DNA from: Tricholoma matsutake
Lineage: Eukaryota; Basidiomycota; Agaricomycetes; Agaricales; Tricholomataceae
Direction of reading: 5' to 3'
Assembly (NCBI GenBank): GCA_026075535.2
Contig: AP026541.1
Location: 434,001 to 498,000, forward strand
Length of the DNA stretch: 64,000 nucleotides
Each line of letters starts with the position of its first letter. Position 1 is the stretch's first letter. Position numbers and translations under genes: made by a program. The notes below the pieces were generated by a model that was not told where the DNA came from, did no database searches, and saw only the letters and a program-made list of their open reading frames with translations. Below are positions 21,216-31,629 of the stretch, in pieces.

Positions 21216-21679
21216 ATGGCACTAAAGAGGTATTGGTGCATCAAACCAATACCTTCTTTGACTCCCATCTGTGGCTTTGGGATAGTGACAGGTTTACTGG
21301 CCTGTTTAACCATGCCCCCAGACAGCAAGCTGACATGAACAACGTGGCCCAGACTCAAACTTTCAATAATCCACCACCCATCCCTTCAGCACCTCAAGCT
21401 TCTGGATCTGCATCACAGCTCCCACTCACCATGAACATTGCAAACTTGCCAGTTGCTGGTCTGAGTATATCTCACAACACTTTCCCTCCTGCCCCACTAA
21501 ATCATCACCATTTTGGTTTCTACCCCACAGACATGCTTCAGAATCATTACAGCACACACTATCCTCCTTCCTATCCACCTTCACGCCCACTTTTGAACAA
21601 ACATCCACCTTCTCAGCCTGCCAGCACTACCCTAGATCACACCCAATTCTGCAACTCATTTCATCCTAATTCTCAGTAG
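21216..21679 (+). pseudogene. pogo/DDE_1-like transposase C-terminus, part 2
   Basis: This continues part 1 across the gypsy3 insertion. The SAP-like motif resumes as GTKEVLVHQTNTFFDSH, followed by DSDRFTGLFNHAPRQQADMN and a Pro/Ser/His-rich tail ending at a stop in FHPNSQ. The duplicated ATGG and the exact resumption of the SAP motif show the gypsy3 element landed inside this motif. The tail is low complexity. It would have been a nuclear DNA-binding extension. Confidence 0.65.
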
Positions 21680-22420
21680 AGAGCATGTATATTTCATCCT
21701 ATAGGTCCTACCATACTTTCTACATAGTTGTATATACTTCAATTCAATGATTTCTCATGTCTCAGCATCTCGAGCCACTTGCCGTTGAGGTGGCCAGTGG
21801 TGGACATTCAATTTTACTGTGACAAAGTGTGACAAAATTGACAGTGTCCCTCCATCACTCTCAAACATGGGCACACCACCCTGGAGACTTGAAGAGAGCA
21901 TGCTACTGTAGTTTGGTCTAGTGTAGGTGTCCTGTCAAATTTTTTCAGGCTTTGGGAGTGGTTTTTGCCATGGTGAACAAGACATTTTCATTTGTATCAC
22001 TGTTTGATCACTCCAGCTACTGTTTCTCAAATGCTTCCACAGCTTGTATTCCTTAGTGAAATTATAGATACATCCATTAGTACTAGTCAATTAGATCCCA
22101 TAAAACTCAGGGGTGATTGAGCAAGCAGATAAAATGTAGAAATTGAATTTCAGACTCCCTGGGAGATTTCAGACCAATTGGGCGATATAATAATGCTAGA
22201 CACCAGTATTATTGTTTATTCACACATGTGACTACATGGTCTGTGCACATTTTTGAGTATATAAAGGCTCCCACATTCAATCAACTTTCCTTGGGCTTGC
22301 CCCCTACCTTTCCACATTTGATTTTCGAGTGTTTTATTCTTTAATAGCCTACAAAATTCATTAGGATAGCTTTAGTAGTCTATGAAAGTTCAAGGTGGTA
22401 TGTATTATGTATATAGACCG
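21680..22420. other. Non-coding stretch with promoter-like segment
   Basis: No open frame is supported. At 22255-22265 GAGTATATAAAGG is a good TATA box, followed by a C/T-rich leader with CTTTCC and CTTTAATAG. This could be a solo LTR or promoter of a lost gene. Confidence 0.4.
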
Positions 22421-22599
22421 GGTGCAACCAACTACAACCAGTTTTCATTGGTTTTAAATAAATGTTCAATCTGTAGAACCACAACTGACCATCAGCAAAA
22501 TCCGAGGCAACTGCAACCAAAAAAAAAAAACAGACCGAGGTTTGGTTTGGTTCAGTTTCAGTTTTTTTCAGGTTGTGTGAACCAGACCTTCAAACACTA
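22421..22599. mobile_element. hAT-type element, right end only
   Basis: The right terminus (inverse of TAGTGTTTGAAGGTCTGGTT) closely matches the element at 27081-27639. Subterminal GGTTTTGGTT/CCAACTACAACC motifs are present. No matching left end or TSD is seen, so it is truncated. Confidence 0.6.
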
Positions 22600-22961
22600 T
22601 GGGTGGCTTGTTGTCATTGTCATTCCACAGGCAACCTGCAATCCACCCCATGAGCAGTTGCTCATGAGGCTGAGTGTGTCATCATTGTCTCCTGTCCCTG
22701 CACCTGGGCATTGTTCCACCCACTTTCTGTTTTGGGGGGGGGGTGAAGTGTTGGGTGTGCCAGTGTGATGTGATGTGACAATGGAGTTTGGTGGGTGCTT
22801 ACTAGGCAGGTACCCCCCTTCTGGGGTCTCCTGGCATCCCTCTGCACCCTCCTAGCCCATGTTGACAGCCTCACATCCCATTTGAATGGGGAGGAGGGGA
22901 TTGGGTGGGCATGGGCATGGGTTGCATGTTTTTAATTGTGGCAAGTTGTCAAGACTTTGCA
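22600..22961. other. Cargo-like hairpin sequence without a full gene
   Basis: At 22632-22672 an inverse-strand repeat reads HEQLLMGWIAG and forms the perfect hairpin CATGAGCAGTTGCTCATG. It resembles the cargo of the 1401-bp hAT-type element, followed by G-rich sequence. There are no continuous frames. Confidence 0.45.
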
Positions 22962-23300
22962 CTCCCCCCCGTATTCCTATTGGAGTCCTAGGAGTCTGAG
23001 TTTTCTGATAGGAGTCCTACTAGTCCAATACTAGTCCTAGGAGTCTGATAGGAATCTGATCGGAATGTATCTTGATGACCATGTACTTTTATTTCCAAGA
23101 AATTCCTAGTAAATTCTGAGTAAAGTCCTATGCAATTCCAACAGGTAGTTGGAATACCACACCATTTTGGAAGACTTAACTTGGTGAAAGTGCTTACAAA
23201 ATGAATGGGCAGAGCAGGGATTGAACCCCAGACCTTGGGATATAAGCAACATGACCACCAAACAAGTGCTCAACCAGTTGAGCCACAGGACCATTAATAA
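22962..23300 (-). mobile_element. Composite Mutator-like element D, fragment
   Basis: The terminus CTTTGCACTCCCCCCC, about ten diverged GGAGTCC(TA) units, a body and a tRNA-like segment (23212-23296, minus strand) are in the order seen in element B. The sequence is more decayed than B. No second end or TSD was found. Confidence 0.65.
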
Positions 23301-23514
23301 ACATGTAATATAAAGTCCATTTAAAACACTTAGGATAGCAAGTTAAGAACCACTTCAAACAAGTTTGAACCACTTCAACTACTTGTTTGACGATGCCACA
23401 GAAGTTGTAGAATGATGTTCGAATGCATTAGGACAAAGTGGAGCAACATTCTGATGTGCCCCTGGTGGTGCTCGCTTCCTTAGTCCCACTTCCACATGGA
23501 GACTGAATTATTTT

Positions 23515-23932
23515 ACTTTGTCAGATGGTTTTGGGTATAGACCCACATTGCAGGGAACCAACTTAGACTTTAAACACAACCCCAAAGTCGATTGGACATT
23601 GGGTGAGGTTAAGATGAGTCAATGTCCCGACCACTGTTGTACTTTCCAGAATGAGACCAACAAAGAACACAAGCTCACCTTCAAGGAGGTGGAGAGTCTT
23701 CAAGCCTGTTGAACAGGCCCAGTGCCCTCAACCAACATCGAGATGGACATCCTGGATTATCCAGATCTTGTTGATAATAATGACAATGATGATGTCAAGG
23801 ATGATGATGATGACAAGGCTGATGAAAACAAACCCTATATGGGTGAGGATCAGCTCAAAGATGGTGATTGCATCTTCTATTCCCTGTGGGGCCAAGTTTA
23901 TTTGAGCCATGTTGGATCACATAGGTAGGCTA
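23515..23932 (+). pseudogene. Ty3/gypsy protease-RT linker fragment
   Basis: The plus strand reads NPKVDWTLGEVKMSQCPDHC, then NKEHKLTFKEVESLQAC, TGPVPSTNIEMDILDYPDL, an Asp run, and DGDCIFYSLWG. I know this stretch from Agaricomycete gypsy polyproteins, between retropepsin and RT. It may be the upstream part of gypsy1, whose RT resumes at about 30608. There is one stop (TGA) after LQAC. Confidence 0.6.
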
Positions 23933-23934
23933 CA

Positions 23935-24660
23935 TTGTATCAAATGATACAACCTATCGAATGCATACATGGTATCAAATGATATGGGTTCAATGGATGC
24001 TGTCGAACTCACTATATAAAGTCACTATACTATATTCACCAATGACTACATTGTACACTGATTATTATACCTTACAATAGACATGCATTAGGAATGTAAT
24101 ACAGACATTAGGAACATTTGAAATGCAATGGCCACAGACACAGCCACAGACATAGACATGGACATGGGGATGGCCATGGGGACAGCCAGGGCATTGCCAT
24201 TGGGCACGGACATGGGAATGGGCAATATTAACCTATGCATACTATTGACTGTATACATTGTATTATCTGTTTTGATGGACACCATCCAACTCACTATATA
24301 TTTGTACATACTCTATTAATTAACCAATGACTACATTACTACTTTACTTGCTGTACCATACAGATAGACGTGCATTAAGAACATAGTACAGACATTAGTA
24401 ATGCTTGAAATGCAATTGCAGGGGAAGGGGACGGGGATGGGGATGGGAGTGGGGATGGGGATGGGAGTGGGGATGGGGATGGGAGTGGGGATGGGGACAG
24501 GAGTGGGGATGGGGATGGGGATGGGGATGGGGAAGCAGCACTGACATCAGAGCTTGACAGGACCACAAAAACAATGATATTACTACAATGATGTGCATTA
24601 AGAACAGAATGCAGACAAAAGCTACATAGATGTATATATAATGAGTAAGGTATTAATTAT
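23935..24660. repeat. Tandem duplication carrying G-rich minisatellites
   Basis: An approximately 300-bp unit (CTATATAAAG/CTATATATTT, CCAATGACTACATT, GCATTAGGAA, AGACATTAG) occurs twice and a third time in part near 24590. Each carries a different short repeat: GACATGG/CCACAGA at 24128-24215 and GGGGATGGGA(GT) at 24420-24535. Open frames here are low-complexity artefacts. Confidence 0.7.
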
Positions 24661-24669
24661 CCTTCCACA

Positions 24670-25399
24670 TCACTGGGAATCAGCAGGGGGATCAGCCATA
24701 GTGTCTGAGTGGGATGATGGCATAATTTCTGAGAATGTCCTTTTGAATGATTTCAACTTATTTTCAACCCTTTCCTTCAAAATGGCATATGTTTTCAATG
24801 TTATATCTTGTTGTTCAAGCTTCTCCATGGCCATGTACAGATGATGACTGGCATCCTTGTACAATGTGCCAAGCTGGTCTTGAAGGGCCTTCACTTTAGC
24901 ATGGCAGCTCAACAACTCCCTGTCTGTCAAGTCCTGCAACAAGATGAACTAATGTAAAAACACAAATGAGAATGACACTTACTGGATCAGCAGGTAGGGT
25001 GAGCTGGTTGTGGGCCACCAGGTAGTATGGTGGCATGGTCATGTTGCCAGACTGCAAATTGATCATAATGTCAGTTGGGATAGACAAGACAGGGGAGCAG
25101 ATAGAGAAATGGGAGTGGCCAGGATACAGCAGTGGCCAGAGACATGGCAGTGGCCAGAGACATGGCAGCAGCCAGAGACATGGCAGCAGCCCTTAACTTC
25201 AACCTGATTTGAAATGAACAAAGCTTACCCCTCCATCTGCATTACAGACATCAAGTTCCAACTTCTGGCGATAGGCATTCATCACCTGATGAGTGGTGGG
25301 AATCATAAAGTGGGGCACTAAATAGTGGTGCCCATCATCAGCTCAGATAGGGATATAGCCATCTAGAACATTGCCTTGTGTTTGCTGCTGGTTGCTCAT
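24670..25399 (-). pseudogene. Three-exon TE-associated hypothetical gene, one in-frame stop
   Basis: Exons 25229-25399, 24983-25051 and 24670-24933 are all multiples of three (171, 69, 264). Their introns start GTAAGC and GTAAGT and end TTTGCAG and TTGCAG. The product would be 167 aa: MSNQQQTQGNVLDGYIPI, a TGA at codon 19, VPHFMIPTTHQVMNAYRQKL, a MPPYYLVAHNQLTLP segment, and a coiled-coil C-terminus (ELLSCHAKVKALQDQLGTLY, then helical repeats). I have seen this family in many mushroom genomes but know no function. Only the TGA breaks it. Intron 1 holds a 20-bp tandem repeat (25107-25190). Confidence 0.7.
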
Positions 25400-25569
25400 T
25401 GTGGATGGATCAATGTAACAGAGGTTATAATGTGTATCTAATCTAGTGATCAGATATCGATTGGATGTTATTTGTTTGGCCATGTGATGGTTGATTTTCA
25501 TTGTTCCAACTTTTGTTGACTTTCAAACCCCATCACACCCATCCCCATTCCCGTCCCCTCCCAGACTCA

Positions 25570-28298
25570 TCTCAACATGAATGTTACAGCTCAACAAGTC
25601 CTTGGCCACATCAGCCAGATTGAGCAGGCCATTTGAAACAGCCTTCAAACACGAAACATCAAGGCCATCATGAGGGAACAAAAATGGGCACTTGGAAGTA
25701 AAATACTATCAGGATGACAGTGGGACTAATATACTGTAGAACACATTATTTTTATGGCAATGACAGGATCTTGGGGAGGACTTGAAAGTGGCATTTGGTG
25801 CCAAGTCATTCTTGTGGGGTTTTTTTGGTAGCATGGGGAAGTTCTGACAGAACAGGTGATGAGATTTTCATGGAAGGTCAGCTGCATGCGATGAAGAAAT
25901 TTGATGAGAAATGTGGGATTGCAGGAATCTCAGGGGTTTTGGCATCAGGAGCAGGAGGTGGAGCAGCCACTGGTCCTTCAAGATCAGGAATGGGACCACA
26001 AGGAGCAGGAGCGGCAGCTGGAAGTGTGGGAGTGGCAGGTGGGTGTGCAGGACAAGGGACGGGAGTGGGACAAGGGAGGGGAGCAGGACAAGGGAGGGGA
26101 ATGGGAATGGGAATGGGAATGGGAGCAGGAGCAGGACAAGGGAGGGGAATAGGAGCAGGAATGGGAGCGGGAATGGGAACAGGAACAGGAATGGGAAAAA
26201 GTAATGGAGATGGATTGTTGGAGCAAAAGGAGCAAAGGGAAGGTTGGCAACAACTGGCACATGGGGCAGTAAGGCCCACTCCCTGCATACCATGCTTCTG
26301 GCTTTGGCAACAATGTCAGGAACAGGTCAACAGAAAGAACCCATGTTTCAAATGTGGGAAGGGCAAAGTCAAGTGCAAAAAAATGAAAGATGGTCATGCA
26401 GGAGACAAGCCAGAGAAAGGAAAGGGTGTGGGCAGAAGAAAGGTGAAGAAGGCTGGATCCTCGCAGAGGTTCACGAGGGAAGAAAAAGGGAAATCGAAGG
26501 GTAAGTACTATGTATCACCATACAAATAACCACTGAACATTGACCACAGCAACATATTCCTCCAACATCGAGATGGTTGATGTCATGCACAAATGCCCAC
26601 CCTCACCCTCTCCCTCACCCTCACCCTCTCCTGTTACTGCTGGGGAGCTCCGTGACTTCAATGACCGTATACAAGAACTGGAGCATCATCTGTACAATCA
26701 GGGGTCATTGGCTCCATCTGAACTTCCCCAGAGTAATAGCCAACATATGGGAGAATATGGCCAGCTTGAGCAGGAGGATGGATGAGAAGGAAGAGTACAT
26801 GGGGTTCCATCCACAATCCCTTGTGTTGTACAATGGTGCAGGTGAGCTGCACTATCTTGGAGAGGGTCCAAGCGATAGGCAAAGGTATGGTATGGAGGTT
26901 GACGAAGATGAGCAGGATGCTGGGGCCAGTGTTTGGGAGGATCACTGGCACAGGGCTGCTGCTGCTGATGCTGGTAGTGGAGGAAGATGGACACGAAGCC
27001 ACTTGGCCTGAGGAAGACAGACGCGAGGCTGCTCCTGCTCCCACTCCCACCCCTGTTCCCACTCCCACCCCTGTTCCCACTAGTGTTTAAAGGTCTAGTT
27101 CATCGAACTGGAAAAAGACTGCAACTGAACTGGACTGAACCACAAAAAACTGGACCATCAGTTGCAGTTTGGGCTTCCCAGGATGGAAGAACCACTCTGA
27201 ACTGAACCAATGAAAACTATTTCGAGTCGGTTCAAACCGCTACTGTGTACTCCTTGTAAATATGCATCTTTTGACCATATTTTCAAGAGAAACAGTCCAG
27301 AATTGCATGTGCCATGGCCAAAATGATATGTTACTGCAAAATCTAACTTGCACAACATCTTGTAGTTGTGTTTTTTGAGATGTAGAGGATTGTCATCACC
27401 ATAAAACCATTATGGTCAACTACTATACACTCTATACTATAGTTTACAACTGGTTTTATGTACTAAATTCTATGAGAAGACCAGTTTTAGTCAGTTCAAA
27501 CTGGTTTGAACTGCTTTGGACCAGTTTTTTGTGGCTCAGTCCGGTTTTTTGGGGTCTTACCATAATAGGCAACCGGTTGCGGTTGTGGTTCATCCAAATG
27601 GGGCAAAAAAACTGCACTGAACCAGACCTTTAAACACTAGTTCCCACTCCTGCCCCTGTTCCTGCACTTCCACCTACTGCATCCCCACCTGCTGCTCCTG
27701 CACCTGCACCTGCCGCTCCCACCCCATTCCCGCACTTCCACCTGCTGCTCCTGCCCCCATTCCCGCACTTCCACCTGCTGCTCCTGCCCCCATTCCTGCA
27801 CTTCCACCTGCTGCACCCCCACGTGCCACTCCCACACCCATTCCCACTCCTGCACCTCCACCTGCCACATCCCCACCTGCCACTGTCACACCTCCACCTG
27901 CCGCTCCCACCCCCATTCCTGCTCCCACTCCCACTGGGCTTGAGGAAGAAGGACATGGTCCTCAAATCAAGGTCGTCCCCGCCATGCCGCAAGATTCTCA
28001 GGAATCAGTTCAATGTATGACCTCAGTGGATGTGCCCCTTCCTCCCCTCCTTCAACCCCCCTCAATCCACAATGCTGACCCTGTGGAACCTGTAATGGTA
28101 TCCACCAGCAATGTGTTCATGCCACCCACCCCTCCTTCACTGCCAGCATCGCATTCCCCTCCTCCACAATTACGCCGGTCCCCTCACCATTTGTCACCCA
28201 CCCTGCCTTCGAGAAGTACCACCCCTCAGCCAAACCTGAAGAAGAGAGTGGGAACATCTGAGGACAGAGAGGAGGTCAAACAAGGCAGAAAAAAGTAG
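25570..28298 (+). pseudogene. TE-associated gene with Cys cluster and Pro-rich tail, MITE-interrupted
   Basis: This appears as several plus-strand open stretches. Near 25890 it reads FDEKC, then a Gly/Ala-rich insertion (25980-26200) from a GGAATG-type repeat. A Cys cluster follows near 26278-26390, with CIPCFWLWQQC followed by CFKCGKGKVKC, reminiscent of the CxxC clusters of mushroom-specific proteins. A basic tail ends at 26527. Probable further exons hold SPSPSPSPVTAGELRDFNDR (leucine-rich helix), an acidic block, and a Pro/Ser-rich C-terminus ending at 28298. A 559-bp hAT-type element sits in the Pro-rich part. Function unknown. Confidence 0.45.
27081..27639. mobile_element. Non-autonomous hAT-type element, 559 bp
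   Basis: The ends TAGTGTTTAAAGGTCTAGTT and the inverse TAGTGTTTAAAGGTCTGGTT differ at one position in 20. The 8-bp TSD GTTCCCAC lies at 27073-27080 and 27640-27647. Subterminal AACTGG/CCAGTT motifs are dense. There is no gene. Confidence 0.92.
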
Positions 28299-28342
28299 TG
28301 GTTGGACATTTTATTTTACATTCATACAGAAATATTGTTGTA

Positions 28343-30616
28343 TAATTAGTCTGAAAATTTCACATTTTTCCTCTTCTCTCTTTTACCAAGGGTTGTGTTT
28401 AAAATGGCCTCCTGTTGCACAAAGTCATCAGCTGTCTTTTGGCGTGGACCTTCTGATTGGTTGATTGTCATGTTTTGTTGGGATGGGGGTGGGGTCATTG
28501 GTTGATAGCTAACCGCTGACAATCCTATGTCGGCCAAGCTGGCCACTGCCATGCTGGCTGCTGCCAATGCGATCACCTGATTGTCAGGTTTTGTTGGGAT
28601 GGGGGTGGGGTCATTGGTTGATAGCTAACTGCTGACAATCCTACATTGGCCATGCTGGCCCCCAAAAAGGGGGTGAGGTTTAGGATGTTGTGATGTTTGT
28701 TGAGGAGGTGGAGTGGAGTTGTTGTTTTGTAACAGGGATGGATCAATAGGGGGGTCATTCACATTGTTGCCTGACATGGGTCCCATGTACCTCATGTACG
28801 TGTCTCAAGGTATAAGATACTGTGGTTCACCATCACCTGGACCATTAATTGGCTGTGGCTGAGTGACACCAGCTCTACAGAGTATGTCCATTGTTGTTTG
28901 ATGGACTTGTACATTGTTCAACAGAGTTGCACTTGTGTTTGAGTTGTGTGCCTGTTCTGCTGTCGACCTTTGGCCAGGTTTCTTTGGCTTGGATTCACCT
29001 TTTGCAGCTTTTATGGCTCTTGATTGTGAATACCAGTTGTGAGAAGATGCAGCTAAGCCTGGGGATTGGCCCTCAGGGTCAGGCATGGGCACGGGAGCAG
29101 GAGTGGATGAGTCAGCACTGGCCACTGGGTTGTCTGCACTGGGCATGGCAGCAGGGGAGTCTACATCAGGCATGGCAGTGGCATCTGCATTATGTCAGCC
29201 AGTGCATTTGTGCATCTGTCAAGAAGGTGTAGGGCTATTCAAATCATTAGGATATTGCGCAGGAGAGACACTACCATTGTGTAGCTTGATTCTTTTGAAC
29301 CTGAATGCCCTCTCAGGGCCCTGTGCTATTTGCCGCTCCAGAATGTGGTTGAAGAAGTCTTCTATGACACTCTTTTGCATGTTCCATGGGTCTGTCCATT
29401 TGAACCTGGCTGGGAGATATTCAGGATTGATGAATGTCGATGTGTACTTGGCAATTGCTGTGAATGGGACATGGTGAGTACGACCATTGTTCACTAGTTC
29501 TGCATGCAGATAAATAACAACTCATTGAAAAGGAAGTGATCATACTGTAATGCTGCCCAACATACAACTTAAACCATTCCTCCAGCTCTTTTTTCTTGTA
29601 CAGTGAGCCCTTCCATGGTGTGGGTAGGATTGGGAACCCATCACTAGTCATCTCAAGTTGGATTTGCATTGAGTCACCATGTGCTGTTGACCTTGAGGCA
29701 ATGTCTGATGCATGTAAAGCCTTGATATAGCCCATGAAGTGGCACTTGAGCTCTGTGATCTCATTATTATATGTGTCTATGAAGGATTGTGCAGGGGTGG
29801 CCATCCAACAATAAAACATTTTTGTGACTGTGATTGGGAGTGGGATCAGCAATGGCAGCAGAAGATTTTCACTCATGCATCAATGACCATCAAACCACCA
29901 GGTGCAGTGTAGACCATGAATGTCACAGAAAGCACCCCCATTTCTAGCCACTGTTGTCATGCAGTCTCCTCCACACCCTTAACCAGGCTCTTCTCTGCTC
30001 AAATGTGAAACATCAATAACATCATCAGCAGTGGCCACGGCAACAGGTAAACATACATTCACTTCATTTTCTCTGGATAACCTTCCCCCTCCATTTTCTC
30101 CTGCTCAGCCTCAAGCACTGCCTTTTCCTCTGCAGTCATGATTTCAGAAACCCTCTTGATGGCTGGCAGTTGGTTCTGGAACCATCCAGGCATACTTGTG
30201 GATGCATCCTCAACACCTAACATATCTCTGATCTCTTTCCAAGCTTGGTCCTGGTGTAAGCTCTGGATTACTTCTGATTGCTTCACTTTGAAGTTGTTTG
30301 ACTTCCTTGAGGAGCCTTTCATTATTTGCCAGTTGTTCAAAAGCCAGTTTATTAGTTCCTGGCAATCTGATCAATAATACAACATTGAATAGGATGATAG
30401 CCCACCTTGGCATGCATGCAACTCTCCTCTGGATCTATTGGGGTCATCTCAATTGACACCCAGTAATTGAAGATGGTGGGGAGAATGTCAGTCTTGAGTA
30501 TTTGCAATCGGGCAGCTTTTCATTCCTGAGATCAGAATACATCTTTATAAGGCTCAATGATCTTCCACTCTTCGACCATATATCGGCTCCCCTTCTGGTA
30601 CTGTCTGTGTCCTGGG
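28343..30616 (-). pseudogene. TE-associated hypothetical gene (minus strand), decayed
   Basis: Plausible exons in minus order are RYMVEEWKIIEPYKDVF near 30600, an acid-rich KAVLEAEQEKMEGEG block ending at 30059, FIDTYNNEITELKCHFMGYI near 29790, FPILPTPWKGSLYKKKELEE near 29620, the VPFTAIAKYTSTFINPEYLP...RFKWTDPWNMQKS block at 29219-29494, and a Pro/Ser tail. The C-terminus is SAVSYQPMTPPPSQQN, ending KREKRKNVKFSD. The VPF-YLP-DP pattern recurs in mushroom hypothetical proteins next to transposons. Function unknown. Exon borders are uncertain and stops are present. Confidence 0.45.
28436..28665. repeat. Tandem duplication of about 125 bp inside the gene
   Basis: GGGATGGGGGTGGGGTCATT and GATAGCTAAC(C/T)GCTGACAATC recur about 125 bp apart. 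This duplicates the SAVSYQPMTPPPSQQN peptide near the C-terminus. Confidence 0.85.
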
Positions 30617-31194
30617 TTAGCTACCCCTTTGCCCCTAGCAAACAATCTGAAATGGATGAGCTCATTCAGGAGAACCTCAGCAGCAGTCGAATTCATCCTT
30701 TGAAATTGCTCATGGCATCCCCTGTCTTCTTTATCAAGAAGAAAGATGGCAGCCTTCAACTCATACAGGATTATTGGGCCCTGAATGCTATCATGATAAA
30801 GAACCAATATCCCTTGCCCCTAATTTCAGAGCTTGTAAATCAACTTCAAGGTGCAAAGTATTTCATGAAGCTCAATGTTCAATGGGGTACAATAATGTTT
30901 GTATGAAGGAAGGTGACAAGTGGAAGGCAGCATTTCATATGAATCATGGCCTTTTCAAATTCCTGGTGATGGTTTTTGGACTCATGAACTCCCCCTCCAC
31001 CTTCCAGACAATGATGAACAATATCTTCCAGGATCTCATCATGGAGGGTGTGGTTTGCATCTACCTCAACAATATCCTCATTTTTGCAACTGGTGGCCAA
31101 ACATGTCTCATTACATTGGACAGTACTGCAAGGCATGTGATCTGTGTCTTCAAATGAAGGCACAAAATGCAAACTGTTCAGTGAACTACATCCT
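30608..31194 (+). pseudogene. gypsy1: RT fragment fused to integrase zinc finger
   Basis: The RT reads YPFAPSKQSEMDELIQEN, then MASPVFFIKKKDGSLQLIQD, ISELVNQLQGAKYF, a frameshift, KAAFHMNHGLFKFLVMVFGL and CIYLNNILIF. The catalytic pair is Asn-Asn instead of Asp-Asp. Directly after it an integrase zinc half HYIGQYCKACDLC appears, so RT thumb and RNase H were deleted near 31100. The frame is cut at 31194 by the gypsy2 LTR and continues beyond it (36712-37515). Confidence 0.85.
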
Positions 31195-31431
31195 TGTAAG
31201 AGATCCAATTCTCTTACAATGCGACTTTGTACATCCGGCACAACCATCAGCAATTCCACGTAACTGACATCACATGCCTGACATGATCACATGTCCAAGC
31301 ACACACATATCCCATGCATCGTTCATTATATACAACAACTATTTGTAATAGTAGAGTACCTTTCCTTGAATCAATACCACCTTCATCACACTTCAGTCCC
31401 TGAGTGTTGGGAGTAGATGCTCCCTTCCACT
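31195..31431 (+). repeat. 5' LTR of gypsy2
   Basis: It starts TG and ends TTCCA, with a promoter-like CATTATATACAACAACT near 31325. It matches 36547-36711 and the inverse of 37067-37140 across its length. Confidence 0.85.
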
Positions 31432-31629
31432 TTTTTTTTTTTGTGTTGAAAGTGATTTGACCTAGTGATACACACCTCGCTGAATATAGAGATAGCTCTA
31501 TCACAGCCAGCAACCAGTCATGGACATCCGGATCATTCCCCTTTTAATTCTGTGACTTCTAACATTTTTGTTGTCACACCACATGAACCCTGAAACCCAC
31601 AGAGTTACCAATAAACCAGCGCATATAGC

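Noticed and set aside
1212..23296. Functional tRNA genes at 1212, 15015, 15826 and 23212
   Set aside because: A and B boxes are good, but acceptor and T stems do not close and each copy is embedded in the same repetitive element.
22421..23300. A single complete element spanning the hAT-type right end and element D
   Set aside because: The two ends belong to different families and no common TSD is found.
24375..24598. Ser/Pro or His/Pro repeat proteins
   Set aside because: Low-complexity translation of the GGGGATGGGA minisatellite.
25868..26397. Minus-strand Pro/Leu/Ser-rich open frames
   Set aside because: They mirror the GGAATG-type low-complexity repeat in the plus-strand gene.
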